Part shown: positions 32,600 through 46,195 of the stretch, piece by piece
Position numbering within the stretch: the stretch's first letter is position 1
How the letters are laid out: each line of letters begins with the position of its first letter
Source of the DNA: Ignelater luminosus
Lineage: Eukaryota > Arthropoda > Insecta > Coleoptera > Elateridae
NCBI GenBank assembly: GCA_011009095.1
Contig: VTPC01090916.1
Location: 1 to 64,000, forward strand
DNA length: 64,000 nt
Direction: 5' to 3'
The notes under the pieces: generated by a model
Databases searched by the model: none
The model's input: only the letters and a program-made list of their open reading frames with translations
What the model was told of the DNA's origin: nothing
Program-made: the position numbers and the translations under genes

Positions 32600-35500
32600 A
32601 ATACAATTTTGATCAGCTGTGCAAATATAACACTTGCAGGAAACACAAAAGGGCTACAATCTTATTATGATCCTTACTTTGCAATCTTCTCCAGCTTTCG
32701 AGGTGAACGGCGTTTTCATATCCTCTAAATTAAAATTCAGAAGGCTTGAGTATTTGTAAAAATTTCTTGGAAATTTTGTCTCGGATCAGAAACACTACTT
32801 ACAAGCAACAGCTACTGTTCCAAATCCTTGCAAAGCTAAAATATGGGAATCTTTCTGAATTTTTGCGGCAAAAATGGTTTCTGTTCTAAATTTATAAATA
32901 AGAATGAGAAGATAAGGAACGTTTTGCTGTGTTAACAGTAAAAATAAAAAGGTAATGATTAGAGTGATCTTATCTTTAGCTTTAATTTTTGTTGTTGTAG
33001 ACATAAAGACGCATCAGATAAAATGAAAAGTGAGGTTATATTGATGCATCGAATGCAATAGCGCAAAGTAATTCGACTCAATACTGATGTGCTCCTAACC
33101 TTGAGATCATAATGAGTATTCTAATCTGTATCAATTGCTTATTGTTTCTTCTAAAAACTTGTGATAGAGAGTTTCAATAACCAAAACTAACTAAAATCAT
33201 CACTGAAGATAATGATACTGCATTCCGGTTCTATTGCACTTATGATCTAATTTTATCCGAAACGTTTTCGATCGATTCTCATTTCAATGGTTACTTTAGC
33301 TTCCTTAGACTTTGAGCTTTCGATTTTTTGACTGTTTTTGGAATACTAAACTAACAATAAGTTGAATCAAGAATGTCCATTCCAAGACTACATTTCAATT
33401 GAAATTCCTAACTAGGACTAAATCGATATTTAGAAAATTGGTAAATTAACCTGATGATGACTTAAATTTCTCGTTTGAGGCTTGTTTTCGTTTAACTGCT
33501 CATTTTGATTTTATACTCTTCGAGTTATGAGATAATTATATATTTATCGAGCTATTTATTACACTACAAGGCTGGGCATCAATAATCAACTATTGTAAAT
33601 GAAAAATCTAGCACATCTAGAAAAACCTTTTTGCACAATCCTTTCCAAAGCAAGTCAGAATTTCTTTTTTATCGAATCATCTCAATTTTACCTTCATTTT
33701 TATAGAGAGGCTTTTCGAAGAAAATCAAATAATAAAAAACGATTTGTCAGACTTTTTCTAAATTCCTAGAATACTCTAACCTTCTAATAAGATAAATCAT
33801 AAATTTACTAGATTTTATGGACAAAATTTACCGTCAGAGATAATAAAATGTGTTCCAATTAGGCCTTTTTTAATCAACTTTATCATTTTATAGATTAAGA
33901 ACATCAAAAGACTATTTTCAAAAAGAAAGAAAATTCGAAACTCTACGTTTTTTGTAGTTAGTACTTAATAAGTTCTGGAAACTAATCTTAGCAACATTTC
34001 TAATTATAAAAGTGTTTCCCTAGCTTATTATTTTGTAGATGTTTTTTCTTGTAACAAATCAGTTTGTAAATGCTCTAAGAATTAATCCTATAATATGTAG
34101 TACTATCTGAATTTTCTCGGAAAGAAACGAGACGAATAAAAGGAAATTAATACATAAATTACTTTTCAATATTACGAATCAGAAAAACGATTTTAAAAAA
34201 TTAACTTCCTCGAAAAAAAAAGAATGTGGAGAAAAATTTTGTTCGGATTTTATTGTTATCGATTGATACATTGAAAATTGCGAACAAGTAGAAGAAGCAA
34301 AACGCAAAAGAGAAATCCGGATAACGCGTTATATGTTGATATGTTTGAAGGGAGTAGGGCAAATGTGTTTTAAAATATCTGTCGAATGGAAAGGGAAATT
34401 CAGGTGGTCCTGTGAAACGTTTAAATGTTCGCACCTTATCAAGATGCGGTTTTGTTAGGAAATGTGGAGTTAAATCGGGCTTAACCCTTTTGTTCGGACG
34501 GTCCTATGTGTGCTAATATTCCCGGTCATATAAATCCCGACCAAGTCCAATTTAGCATCCACGTTTGCCACGTTTAAAATTTCAGGTCCTTTTTGTTCGG
34601 AGAAGCTTTCGTGTCGACCGGTATACAAATACGTAATTATGGGACAGCTGACATCGTGCCACCGCGCTCCAAGACATTGTTTGCTGCCTCGGCTTTGTGA
34701 TGAATAGTTCAGCTGGTCCCCGAGCTCTCCGACCAACTTGGAATGGAATATTGAATCAGTTTTGCGTACGGCTTGGCTGTTGCGTGCCCCTTTCTAAACT
34801 GCCACAGTTGTGTTTAAAATTTAAATGCGGTCGTTGCGTCGTGCTTTAGAGCTTCTTTTTGTTAATGAGTTTATAGTTTTATGTTGCTTAAAACCTTATC
34901 TTCTTATTATTGATGTCACAAAGTTAATGTCCTTTTTAACCCAATTATATTAACGGTGAGTTTGTTGCTCAAATTCTTACTTACTAATTATTTATATGAC
35001 CTTCAATTTAATTAAAAACTCATTAATTTTCCATTGTCTTTCATATTCAAATAATTAAGTTGTTATTACGTTTGCCGGAGAATATTCTTATTCAAGTTTT
35101 AATTAATTGCATTTCCCTCGAGAAATTGCAATATTTGCTTCTGATAGAAGCCTGCCGTATCTAACAAACGACGAAATTGTCCTTGTTGTAAATATATAGC
35201 ACCTATTATTTATGTATGTATCGTGCTCTGCCGAGATAAAAAAAAAGTATAGCAAAACTTACTTTGATAGCTGCTTTTAATATCGCAAAAAACGCAAGTT
35301 ATGGATTAACTTTCTGAAGGATAGAGCAAAGCTATAATAGCAAAATGACAGGATAAACGCAATTGGTTCAATTTATTACGCGGGCGTCCCTGTAGTAAAA
35401 CCATAAATACACGAGGGAGAAATACTCTGCGCAAGAAACTACGCGAAAGCCTTATTTTAAATTTAAAATGAAGATGGTAAAATTGTAAATTCTAAATAAA

Positions 35501-36630
35501 TTTAACCAATTTGATTTAACGAATATTATTATTTCTAATTGTTTTCATATTACTGGTTACAATCTTCCACTTGTAAAGCAATTAATGAAGAAAATGGAAT
35601 TTGTAACAATTTCAAAATTGATTCTAGTTTCCTACCTTTAATGAAATTTATTTCTGTTTAGATTTTCTAATATTTTATTATAGCAGTACACGCGCTTTGT
35701 TTGTTCAATTTAAAATACGTGATGTTTGTTGTGATGTGTTGAACGTTATACCGACAACACATGTCTATTTGATTTCTTTTGTATTCTTTTCGTTTATAAT
35801 CTTATCTGTCACCACTAAATAAAATTCTAGTTTTTCTCATTGTTTGTGGTTATTTATGTAACAAGTGGAATTAGTGTAAAATCACACAAGTGCTATCAAT
35901 AAATTTGATATTCAAAAGTGTTAGTATGTTAGTATCTACCTTTTAATTTGTATCGACATTTATTTTTCATAAACGTCAACAATACATAACTTTTTATAAG
36001 TAGAGCTGTAATAATCAAACTTTAGTACTTTTAAGACTGCATTGTTTATTAATTTCTGGCATCCATTTTGTCAGATTTCTATTTTCGTTATTTTGGGAGA
36101 AATGGTCTCATGGTGCGCTTGTTTATGTCCGTTGAGAATACTAGTTTCAATTTCAGCAAACATTTAGAACAATTATATAATTATTATAATTGTGTTGTAA
36201 TTAGAGAGCGAATTTCTACTACTACTATTTAAAAGTCTAATTTTAGAGATATAGAAAATATTTAAAATAAGCTTTTAAGTGGGGATTTTAAATTTCTTAG
36301 GGCACTAGAAATAATTCTTTTATAATTATTTTAAAATCGGGGCAGCAGCGTGCTACTCCTTGGTGAAACACTGGACTAGCCGACAGGGCAAACTATAAGT
36401 ACAAAATATTAAGAAATTAACCGAAAAACTTGTTTCGTACCCTGCCGCAATGAATCTTCCCCATCTAACCCAACGTAAAATAATAGAAAATGCAGAGGCC
36501 TCTTACAAAAATTCTACTGACTTACCATATTCTTGTCTTTGAATCCCTTTAGGATAGTTCGATCTACCTCTCTGCATGTGAAAGAAATAAATCTATCGAT
36601 CTTCTTTTAAAAATCGGATCCATCGCCTAT
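32600..36630. other. No recognised gene; candidate conserved non-coding block at 34440-34800
   Basis: AT-rich throughout except 34440-34800, which is noticeably more balanced in composition. That block carries an 88-codon open frame on the minus strand with no familiar motif. It may be regulatory sequence or an exon that I cannot recognise. Confidence 0.4.
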
Positions 36631-36639
36631 AGAGACCAA

Positions 36640-36940
36640 ACCTTAAAAGTCAGGATTGGTTTTTCGCCTTTATGGCCCTTTCGGGATATTAGGCCTTGGA
36701 CCTCATGGCTTCAACTACTATGGTCATTTTGCCGCCAACTAGAATTCAGCCGAACCCTAGATATTTTTAAAGTGCAACTCGTTGTAGTCACAGCTTTACA
36801 TCCCTCCCGTAGAATGGCATCCCTTTTTCAGATTTTTTCCGCTTGAAAAATCTCAGGACCTTGCCCGGAAATCGAACCCGCAACCATCGGATTGATAGAT
36901 AAAATGCGTAACTATCAGATCTACCGACGCGATGCTCGTT
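36640..36940 (-). repeat. Possible tRNA-derived SINE
   Basis: Reading the minus strand from about 36940, GCGTCGGTAGATCTGATAG sits where a degenerate A box would be. GGTTGCGGGTTCGATTTCC (36867-36885) follows about 35-40 bases later and closely resembles a B box (GGTTCGANTCC with one extra T). The tail to about 36640 is unrelated to tRNA and has no clear poly-A or simple repeat end. Limits are uncertain and no target duplication was found. Confidence 0.5.
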
Positions 36941-36949
36941 GGATATCGT

Positions 36950-37735
36950 TTATAATAAATTCTGAAATATTTCTACCGAAAAACAATGGAAGATCGAACT
37001 AACTGCAACTATGTTAATGTCCATGCTGTAGCTTACACAACAAAGAAAGTCTCTGAGATACAGAATGAAACGCACCATTTTTTAGATTTCTGCGATTGGA
37101 GGATTTTTGTGAAATTTTGTGCTTTATTTTACAGCGTCAATTTCTTTTCCTAAAAAGGAACCCTGGGGCACACTAAGTGCCTAAGTCAAATTTTGTCCTC
37201 TTCTCGTTCTCGTTCTATGATTCTTTTCCATTCAAATTTGTAGTCCGCCCCTCTTAAATGAGATAATCATGCTTTAATGGTTATCATACACATCAGCATT
37301 GTCAACAGGGTTTCTATATCTCACTTCATTTTGGTTAGCTCAAAAAATAGAGAGACACCTCAAAAACAGCGATTTCGTTCAAATTTCTCGATATTCCGGG
37401 CATTAAGGTCCACGTGTGTTTTTCCACCTGAGGGACTTGGGCGGCAAAAAGTTTTGTTACTGGAGATGGGGGACTTGCATGGTCTCTATTGAACCCTAAA
37501 GTGGCATTATCCAAATCGGCCTAGTGATTCTCGAGATCTAGAAAATGAGTAAATGCTGAGAAAACGCCGTTTTTGGTCTTTTGAGTCGCTCGTTCTCCGA
37601 ACCTATGGGATGATTAATGAAAACCTTTTAGATGGAGACTGGAGACCCAGGAGCATGATTTTGATCTGAAACATCATTTTATATTTACTTCTGGTCTGTA
37701 GTATCCTTCAATTATTTTGAAAAAACTAAAATACA
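36950..37735. other. No recognised gene
   Basis: No coding motif and no tandem structure were seen. A 71-codon frame at 37277-37492 has no supporting feature. Confidence 0.4.
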
Positions 37736-37739
37736 CCAG

Positions 37740-39830
37740 GCGTGTTGTAGAGCACCTGTGCTTCACCTCTCGGCCTTCTATTACGTCGACACGTAGGCTG
37801 CAGTCGGGCCAAGTTGAACTCTGTCTTCAATTAACTTTCCCATAGAGCTAACTACAAGCCGGGCTTCGTCCTGGATTCTTTTAACAACCCTTAATACGAA
37901 TATGGATTGCGTTTCTGCGTTTTGCCCTAACCTGCGGTGCTTTTAAGACGGACTTTTGTTTTTATTCAACTTCAATCCATCTGCAGTCTCAAGGTTTTCT
38001 TCCATTAACCTTCTAATCGAGATAAATACTCTGCAAGGCACTTGCGGTGGCCTAAACTTGGATTTCGCTCTTGATTCACCTTCTTAACAACGCTCAATAC
38101 GAAGATGAATGGCGCTTCTGCGCTTCGCCCCCAATTAAGCTCCTAAGAGCTAAATATATACCGCCCCTGCGATGATTTCAGTTCGGACTCACTTTCAGAA
38201 CACCTGCAGTCTTCTTCCATCAATCCTCTAAGTGAGATAAATATTCTACAAGCCACCTACGGTGGCCAAAACTCGAATTTTGCTCTTGATTCACCTTCTT
38301 AAGAACTTTCGATACTAATACGGATTGCGTTACTGCGCTTTGCCGTGAATTAAGTTTTTAAAAGCTAAATATACCACGGGCTACCTGCGATGATTTCAGT
38401 TCGGACTTTACTTTTCATTTACTTTCAGGAGATCTGCAGTCTTCTATCAATTCTCTAAGTGAGATAAATATTCTACAGGTTACCTACGGTGGCCTAAACT
38501 CGCATTTCGTCCTTAATTCACCTTCTTAACAACGCTCAATACGAATACAGATCGCGCTACTGCGCTTCGCCCTCAATTAAGCTTCTAAAAGCTTAATATA
38601 CCACGAGGTACCTGCGATGATTTCAGTTCCGACTTTGCTGTTCATTCACTTTCAGGACACCTGCAGTCTTCTTCCATCAATCCTCTTAGTGAGATAAATA
38701 TTCTACAAGCCACCTATAGTGGACAAAACTCGGATTTTTCTCTTGATTCATCTTCTTAACAACGCTCGATACTAATACGGATTGCTCTACTGCGCTTCGT
38801 CCTCAATTAAGCTTCTAAAAGGCTATCTGCGATGATTTCAGTTCTGACTTTTCTTTTTATTCACTTTCAGGACATTTACGGTCTTCTTCCATGAATCTTC
38901 TAAGCGAGATAAATATTCTACAGACCACTTGCGGTGGCCTAAACTCGAGCTTCTTATCAACCCTCAATACGAATACAAACCGTTCTACTACGCTTCGTCG
39001 CCGATCAAACTTCTAAGAGAGCCGGATACACCACAGGTCACCTGAGGTGCTGCCAGGTCAAACTTTGCTTTTGGTGCGCCGTCTTAAAAACACTAAATAC
39101 GAACACGTTGCGTATTTGCGGTGACCCTAGATCAAGCCAGCTTCGAAACAGCGGTCATTACGAATACGTGTCGCGGTACGGTACGGTAATTAACGGACCA
39201 CCTGCGGTAGCCAAAAGTTGGGCTTCGCCCTCCATCAAGCTTCTAACAGAACCACATATCAAAGCTATAACTTGCAATGCTTCCAGCTCTTCATTTATCT
39301 TAAAAATGCTAAATACAAAGACGTGATGAGCTACGCCATCCAGCAAGTTATTTGCGGCCGATTCATCTTCCTCACGGTCGCGCTACGGCAATCAACGAAC
39401 CATATGATGTGCACCAGTCAGGCTCCGTTCTTAATCAAGCTTCTAATAGAGATGGATATACCACAGGCCACTTGCGCTGCTTCCAGCTCTTCAATAATCT
39501 TAAAAATGCTATAGACAAACACGTGTTTGACTACGTCAGCCAGCAAGTTATTTGCGATGCCTAAGATCGATTCACCTTCTCAGTAATGCTTATTACGGGT
39601 CGCGCTACGGCAATTAACGGGCCACCTGTGGTACGCCAAAGTCAGGCTCCGTTTTTAATCAAGCTTCCAAGAGAGATAGATGTAGCAAAGGCCAATTGTA
39701 GTGCTTCCAGCTCTTCATTCATTTTAGAAATGCTAAATCAAGGACAACACCAGCCAACAAGACCAAGGTCGGTCTCCGTCTTCTTTAGACACCTACCCTT
39801 TGACTATAAGATAGACACGGAGCTCTTCTA
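37740..39830 (+). repeat. Satellite array with ~220-bp dimeric units
   Basis: The motif GCGATGATTTCAGTTC recurs near 38170, 38388, 38613 and 38827, giving a period of about 214-225 bp. Each unit is itself a dimer of two diverged halves of about 110 bp: ATTAAGCTTCTAAAAGCTAA.. aligns with ATCAATCCTCTAAGTGAGAT... A short palindrome of the form GGCCACC TAC GGTGGCC recurs in one half of most units. From about 39060 the array passes into a more diverged subfamily marked by TGCTTCCAGCTCTTCA near 39288, 39478 and 39702. Restriction-like AAGCTT sites recur. No protein product is evident. A second block of the same family is at 46196-46623. Confidence 0.9.
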
Positions 39831-39839
39831 GCAATTCTG

Positions 39840-42800
39840 CATCGTGACACTTACCCCTTTTTCAATCTATAGGATGATTCGCACGTTTAAAAGTGAAAAG
39901 ACGGTTTTGACGCGGCTCTTATTAACTAAAAGTTTGGCTATTCAGGCTTTTTATATAATTTTGAACAGTTTGATGGTAGTGACAACAATGCATAAGTAGA
40001 TCAAGATCTGTATAACTGAAAATTATTAAGAAAGATAAAATTGTACTAACAAATAACTGTGCAAGGAGTGAAGTTTGTAAACTCATTTTAGACCTTTCTG
40101 ATTTAATATAATAATGATGTTTAGAGATTACGTTTACAAGATTATGTACTAAAATTTGCTATGTTCAGAACAAAAGTGAAGAGGATAGAAAAGAATAAAC
40201 TTCTAATTTAATATCGTCTGGTTCCTTTTATTGAAATTTATAAAATTGTCAGGGATCACCAATATTTGTCTGCAAAAATCACTGAATGTAGTTTTGCAGT
40301 GAAGATTTCATGAGGACTAGTGTCCCTGAATTCATACCTGAGCTCGCAATTCAGTAAAATTCTCAAATTTCTCAGTTAGGTTTAGACTTTTATGTCTAGC
40401 CTATATTAGGCATCCTTTTTCAAGACGAACAAACTTGATAAATTAGAACCTTTGCTTGCGAAAGCTGTTGATTAAATCATGAACATTGTAGATTAAGATT
40501 TTTTTTTGTTTTTGTCAAGGTTGTTGTGGTAAAGAAAATAATTCTCACACTATAAGACCCTTGAACTAACAGTTTGCTTGCTTTCTCTCAACGCAGCTCT
40601 TGTTTCGACTTATTAGGCATTATAAATATATAATATTACAAGATGAATTTTGTCTGTTATCTTTGTCATGTACTGTGTAACCGCAAAACGCTTTTTCTAC
40701 CCCAGTTTCTGTAAATATTGCAAGATGTAGCTTTCTAATTTAGTGCTGACAGTTAATTCGGAAGGTTTTACTTAAAAATGTACTTGATTGATTTAGATTT
40801 GGATGTGATTATTTATTCTTTTTAACAAAAAGATTAAAATGTTATACAATATGAAAAACAAACTAAAAAACGTAAAATAATCTTCCTAAAAGCTGTTTAA
40901 AGTGAACAGTTAAAACAGAAGAATTCTATTATTTTCGTTATCCCAAGCTTACAGACAGACAATGTTCATTCGCGTTACTTACACAAATCTTAACGCGAAC
41001 AAGAACTTCTCAGCGTTAAGTCGAGTTTAAACACATCAGGAACAATAACTGGAGCAAATTTACACTTTGTTAACTAACTTGAAGTTAATACGCAGAGAAA
41101 TAACTCTGATAACACATACACGTATAAAAGCCGAGATAATCTCCAGCTTCGTGTGTATCTCACCTGCGCTAGTTCCGCTGCTGCATTTTGGGGGGCGAGA
41201 GATATACCCGGGTGCCTCGAACAGGATACGTACGGGCTTGGCGATAAGGATAAAAACCCGTGACAAGAGTGTAGTACAACTGACAAAGATGAATATGTAG
41301 GTTTTCGGATAAAGGATAAAGATGGATATAGCCACAGCTATCAGGTTCACAGTTCATTAGCGGGCTTTGCTGCTGCTGATCGGTTTTCACGTTAAATCTG
41401 CGAAACATTTCATTGCAAGCTTGTATCATTATCTTGCATACTCTATTGAGAATTGTCAGTTGAATCGTATTTTAATGTGCAAAAATCACAATTCATGATA
41501 TTGTTTCTGTTCGCTGATGGGATTTTTGCTCTGTTACAATAATGAAAAGAATGGATGTGTTTGCCCTGTTTCTTTTTGCATTTCTATTGTTTGGCGAGTT
41601 TTAAAAAATGCATTTTTAAGTATTCAAGAACATTTATTGTTAATGCACGGGCCTCTTGAATAAATATTTCTTTTTGTTTGCGTTTTTAAGTGAATTAAAC
41701 TTTTTGTTTGGAGAATTCTTGATTTGTATTTGTAAGTCAAATTAATATTACCACTGGTAGATGGCATTAGTATTACTTTTTGTTTCTCGAATAAAAATGA
41801 AAAATATCCAACAGTAGATTTCACAACAATTCAATTTGTCATGTGTTCTTACAAAAGTTATTTTCTTTAACAGCATGTTATTGTAGTGTATACCCTAGCA
41901 ATTACCTATCGATTTTGCTTCATTGGATTAAAATATCAAATTAGCGACACAATTTCCTTTAATTATAGTTCAGTGAGTTTATGGAAGTTCTTAATATAAC
42001 AATTGATGTTGGACAATGTATAATTATAAAAGTTTTACTTATTGATTGATGATGGCAAATACTAATAGATATTGATTCAGCATTTCACGACTATAAAATT
42101 ACTGCACATAAGTGAAGTTGGGGGACAAACTGACCTAGATATACAATACGTATAGTACGCGTTCGGATGCCTGCTTTTCAGCTTGCCGAATTATTTATTA
42201 GGGTAGGTAATGGGATAGTGGGCACACTCAGGTAACGGATATTACGTTATGAAAACACAACATAATTTGCAAAACTAATGTTATAAACCTACAAAAACCG
42301 TTCGTGTTTTTTAACATAATGCAGTCCTATTTCCTCTCCTCCCATCTTTCTTTCTCTCTCTCTTTCCATGAGGGTGACTAAAAAAATCATAAGTCCCTCT
42401 TCTTGTAAAATATTCCCAGAGTCAGGAATTTTTTATCAAATTTAGGTTGCGTCGAGGTTAAATTGTGATCGATGTGCAAAGAAAGGATATCGTGAAAAAT
42501 TTATTTTTGTCGAAAATCTGCGATGACTTCAGGATTTATTCTGAACGATTCGAAAACTGTATAAAGCGAGAGTCTCTTGTAAATTCATTTAAATGGCTTT
42601 TATGTGGTTGTTTCGTGTAGTGGTTGTAGTGGTTTATTTGCCGTCCCGTAAAGGAAAACGTCTGACCCAGTAAACTTTCCAGATTTTCAATATTAAATAT
42701 CATTTCCTCGGTTCAGTTCTAAGAACTAAATGAATACTTGATATTGAGAAACCGAGATTCAAACCGTGCATATTTCTTCTGATGCTTTCCGTTCTTTTCT

Positions 42801-43735
42801 AAAACACAAGGTAATTCCATAATCGGGCAGTTCCGTTTCATTTTCTATTGTTATTCAGGTTTAATAATAATGATCGGTGTTCTCTTAAAAATAGCACTAC
42901 TGCATTAAAAAATATTTTCATTACAGTTTACAATGTTTACTTAATTCTTGAAGTCTTCACGAGATGTCAGATGAAGCCTTTTTCTGCGCAAAATTATTTT
43001 GCGGTTAAGTTATTGAAAATTGGATTCGTTCATGCAATATGCTCAAAGTAGTGTAATTTGTATGTATAACCAATGATTAACGTCGGGATGTGCACGTAGG
43101 CGTATTTCAATTTTACACTTTTTGCAATGCTTGTGAAATAGAAACGGTTGACCTTTTTACAGTCCAGGTTTTTGTTTTATTTGCTCTTACTCTCTAAAAT
43201 ATTTTGAAAGATGATGTAAAGCAAGATCGCTAGAAACGGCATATCGAAAAGAGTAAAAAATAGCGTTAGATGGCCCTGACGGGATGACATGTTATCATTC
43301 ACAAGAACTAACCTTTTCTGACTTTTGGACATACTTTACTGACTTGTTTTTCTTTCTTAAGAATTACTTATAATTATGGTTTGCTTATCTATTGTCATTT
43401 CATTGAATCGAGTTGTGTATTAACGATATTAAAAGTATATACTTGTGATATTTCAGAAAAATGAAAATCTTTTTTTTCACTTTGCTTTTAAAGGACAAGA
43501 TTCCATAAACCGCGACTTATCTTCATTTAGAGCTGTACCCAGAAGCGTCAAATTGAACATATTTATCACCGACGACGAGTTCGAATAACTCACGTTATTA
43601 GGACGTCATTTCTATTTTGTATTGATACCAAAATTATTATTTTCAAATGTCTAAAGGGTGAACACGGCAAAATTGGAGCATCACAGTTAAATTACAGTTT
43701 TTCTAAGTGGGACAGACAGCTAGCTGTGGATCTAT
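39840..43735. other. No recognised gene
   Basis: AT-rich sequence. Several overlapping open frames of 70-96 codons cover 41060-41430 on both strands. They share a locally GC-rich patch and show no protein motif. A CT-rich run lies at about 42340-42368. Confidence 0.4.
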
Positions 43736-43739
43736 GTCA

Positions 43740-44425
43740 AAAATGGCCTCTGTGGAATTGGAACGTCCGAAGGTAGTTTGCACGAATACGTTAAAAATCT
43801 GAACTTATCCGTACGGGAGCTCGCTAGGAAGGTAGATCTTCCGAATTGAAAACGTATAGGGAACGTCTCAACGATTCAAAAAAGGTCCTGAAGTGGAGGT
43901 GAACATGGTACGACCAATCGTAGACAGGAACGGAGGGTATTGCAGATGCTTGCAGACAATCTGAAGATTTTGTCTCAGGCTTTTGTACAAAAGGTTAAGA
44001 AATCCAGAAGGTTTCAAAAGTTTTACGGCTCAAGCTGTTCCTGTAAGGCATGCTGGTACAATACCAATGTGTGATGATGGACGACAAAACCTACTGCTTT
44101 GCCAACTTCAATTACATTGCCAGCCAGACTTATTATACTGCTCACTGCGATCGGAATGCCCCAGAAGAGTGCAAAATAAGGTCTAAAATAAAGTGTCTTA
44201 TGAAAGTTCTAATCTGGTAAGCTTGCAAAGCAGCTCGTGACGAAAAATCATTATTTTGGCTAGAATTCTCGACTTGCAATCATTCAAAGGAGACGAAAGA
44301 ATGATATGCTGTGAACAGTGCCTAAAGAATTCGGCCCATTGAATAATATTGGTCTATCGTGGAGAGGACATTAAGAAAAATAGATGAAATGGCCCAAATC
44401 GTTGCACAATTTTAACCTAAATGGA
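43740..44425 (+). pseudogene. Decayed Tc1/mariner-superfamily transposase
   Basis: Near 43780-43840 one frame reads LHEYVKNLNLSVRELARKVD, a helix-turn-helix start typical of this superfamily. From 44070 to about 44400 a single frame reads MDDKTYCFANFNYI, then TYYTA, KVLIW followed by a stop where the family has KVLVWQAI, then ETKE followed by a stop and YAVNSA where EWYAANNV is expected, and RIRPIE followed by a stop and YWSIVERTLRKID where RPIE.YW is expected. MDDKTY carries the first catalytic Asp. The segment with FWPDLASCH, which holds the second Asp, reads LFWLEFSTCNH, so that residue is lost. At least four in-frame stops and a deletion are present. Terminal repeats were not found. Confidence 0.78.
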
Positions 44426-44429
44426 CTTT

Positions 44430-46160
44430 GGCATTACGATAGGTCACTACAGAGCTTGTGCATAAGCTTACAGAACCAGCTCGTCGCAAATAATAAATGA
44501 CTTACGAAACTATAGCAGCGTTTTTCTAAATCTACTCATTTAGCTGGTTCAATTTTGCTTACTTTGCCAAAATGACGTGTTTTCCTATCCTGACATAACG
44601 TCTATGAGCTGTGATATCTCGACGTCCTAAAACGTGAATGCGACGTCTCTAGTGACCAACTCAGACATTTCTCATTAAATGATATAGATTCAAGTTTTAG
44701 ACTTTTACGTTGAAGATAGGTACCTATAACATTCTTGGTTTATTACTAAGGGCGAATATTACCATTTTAAGAAAGCAACTGAGATTTCGATTTATAAAGA
44801 GAAGATCTGTGCCTTTGTGCTGATTTGTTTATAGAAGCAGTGAGAAATCTTGACCGAAATAGTGAACAAAAGATTAGAGAAATTCTAGTCAATTCAGCGT
44901 CACTTGTACGCTAAATTCATGCCATCTAAAGCGTTTCGGATGTAATATTAGCATTCATGATATTCAGTGTGCTGTAATTTTTTTAAGATCAAGAATATTT
45001 TCTCTGAGACATCAGCCCTCGCTGTTTTCAGTGATACGGTGATTAGTTAATCTTTTGTTTGCATCTTTGACCTACAGTAAGTATAAGTCTCTCTTCCTGA
45101 CATAAATTGTAAATAAGAAACATGCATTGATCCTTTTCTCTGAAAATTGTAATTTCTTGCAAGTCTCTCTCCAATTTAATTTCCCTCTAACGTCTAAAAC
45201 TTTATGTTTACAATGCTTTCTAATTATAAAACAGTACAGATCGTTTATTTTTTATTTCTTGAGTAAACAAATTTTAATTGCATTCAACAGTAGATTGGTC
45301 TTTTTCAAAAATTGGAATCCCGGTTGAGGACCCGACGCACTGCCTTCCACAGAATATGGGCAAACGGTTAAATGTATACTCCTGATGAAATACATTAAAC
45401 ATCATAGAGGGGTGGTAGTACTAGACTTCCATTAAAGTTATGAATTCTGATTCTTCTTTGGATATAATGCAGTAATACAGTTTAAAGGAAGCTGAAATAC
45501 AAAAATATTCTACCAAGATCTTACATGAAACAAGCAGAAATAAAAAAACGAACTTAAGTTGTGGATTAAAACTTGTCCAAGAGAGCAATCAAATTTATAT
45601 TTGTAGAACTCAAACCTGTAGTTATTACTGGTAGGAAATAACGTACCCTGACCCAAAAACACGAAACGACAATTATAAAAAGAAGGAATCGTTTTTTAAG
45701 ACGTCTCTTGTTTCCTGATTTTATTTTTCTGTTTCCATGAGTCAAGGTATATTCAGTCTTTTCTTTAAATTCCTCACTTGCTCTATAATTTAAGTTCTTT
45801 ACTGATTGAAAATAATAACAATAACAATAGTTGTTTGGTACTTTGATATCAAATGTCTAAAACCTCTTTAATTTTTAAAATTTTACAAATACAAGAAAAG
45901 TTGACTTTAATTGGTTATCTTTGATTAAATTGTTCAGTGATAAATATTTAACACGTAAAGTGCCAAGTGCAAGACCCCAGTGGTTCCGCCAATTTATTAC
46001 ATATTTAAGCCCAGAGGTAGCACTTGGTTATCGCACGTTTAGTTTATATTTCACCAAACGTCAAACTGTAGTACATGGGTAAGAGGAATAATGAACAATT
46101 GAACAATCAAAGAGAAGCGAAGCAATGTGCCAAAAAAGCTGTTGAATTTTAAAACTTGCA
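44430..46160. other. No recognised gene
   Basis: AT-rich, with no motif-bearing frame and no tandem repeats seen. Confidence 0.4.
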
Positions 46161-46161
46161 G

Positions 46162-46195
46162 ACGTTGGTCTAACCAGATCAAAAATGCAAAATAT
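46162..46195 (+). repeat. Left 34-bp direct repeat flanking a satellite insertion
   Basis: Starts ACGTTGGTCTAACC and ends GCAAAATAT. Identical over all 34 bases to 46624-46657. Confidence 0.97.

Noticed and set aside
41060-41430. Four overlapping 70-96-codon frames on both strands
   Set aside because: No motif in any; the overlap on both strands points to local composition.
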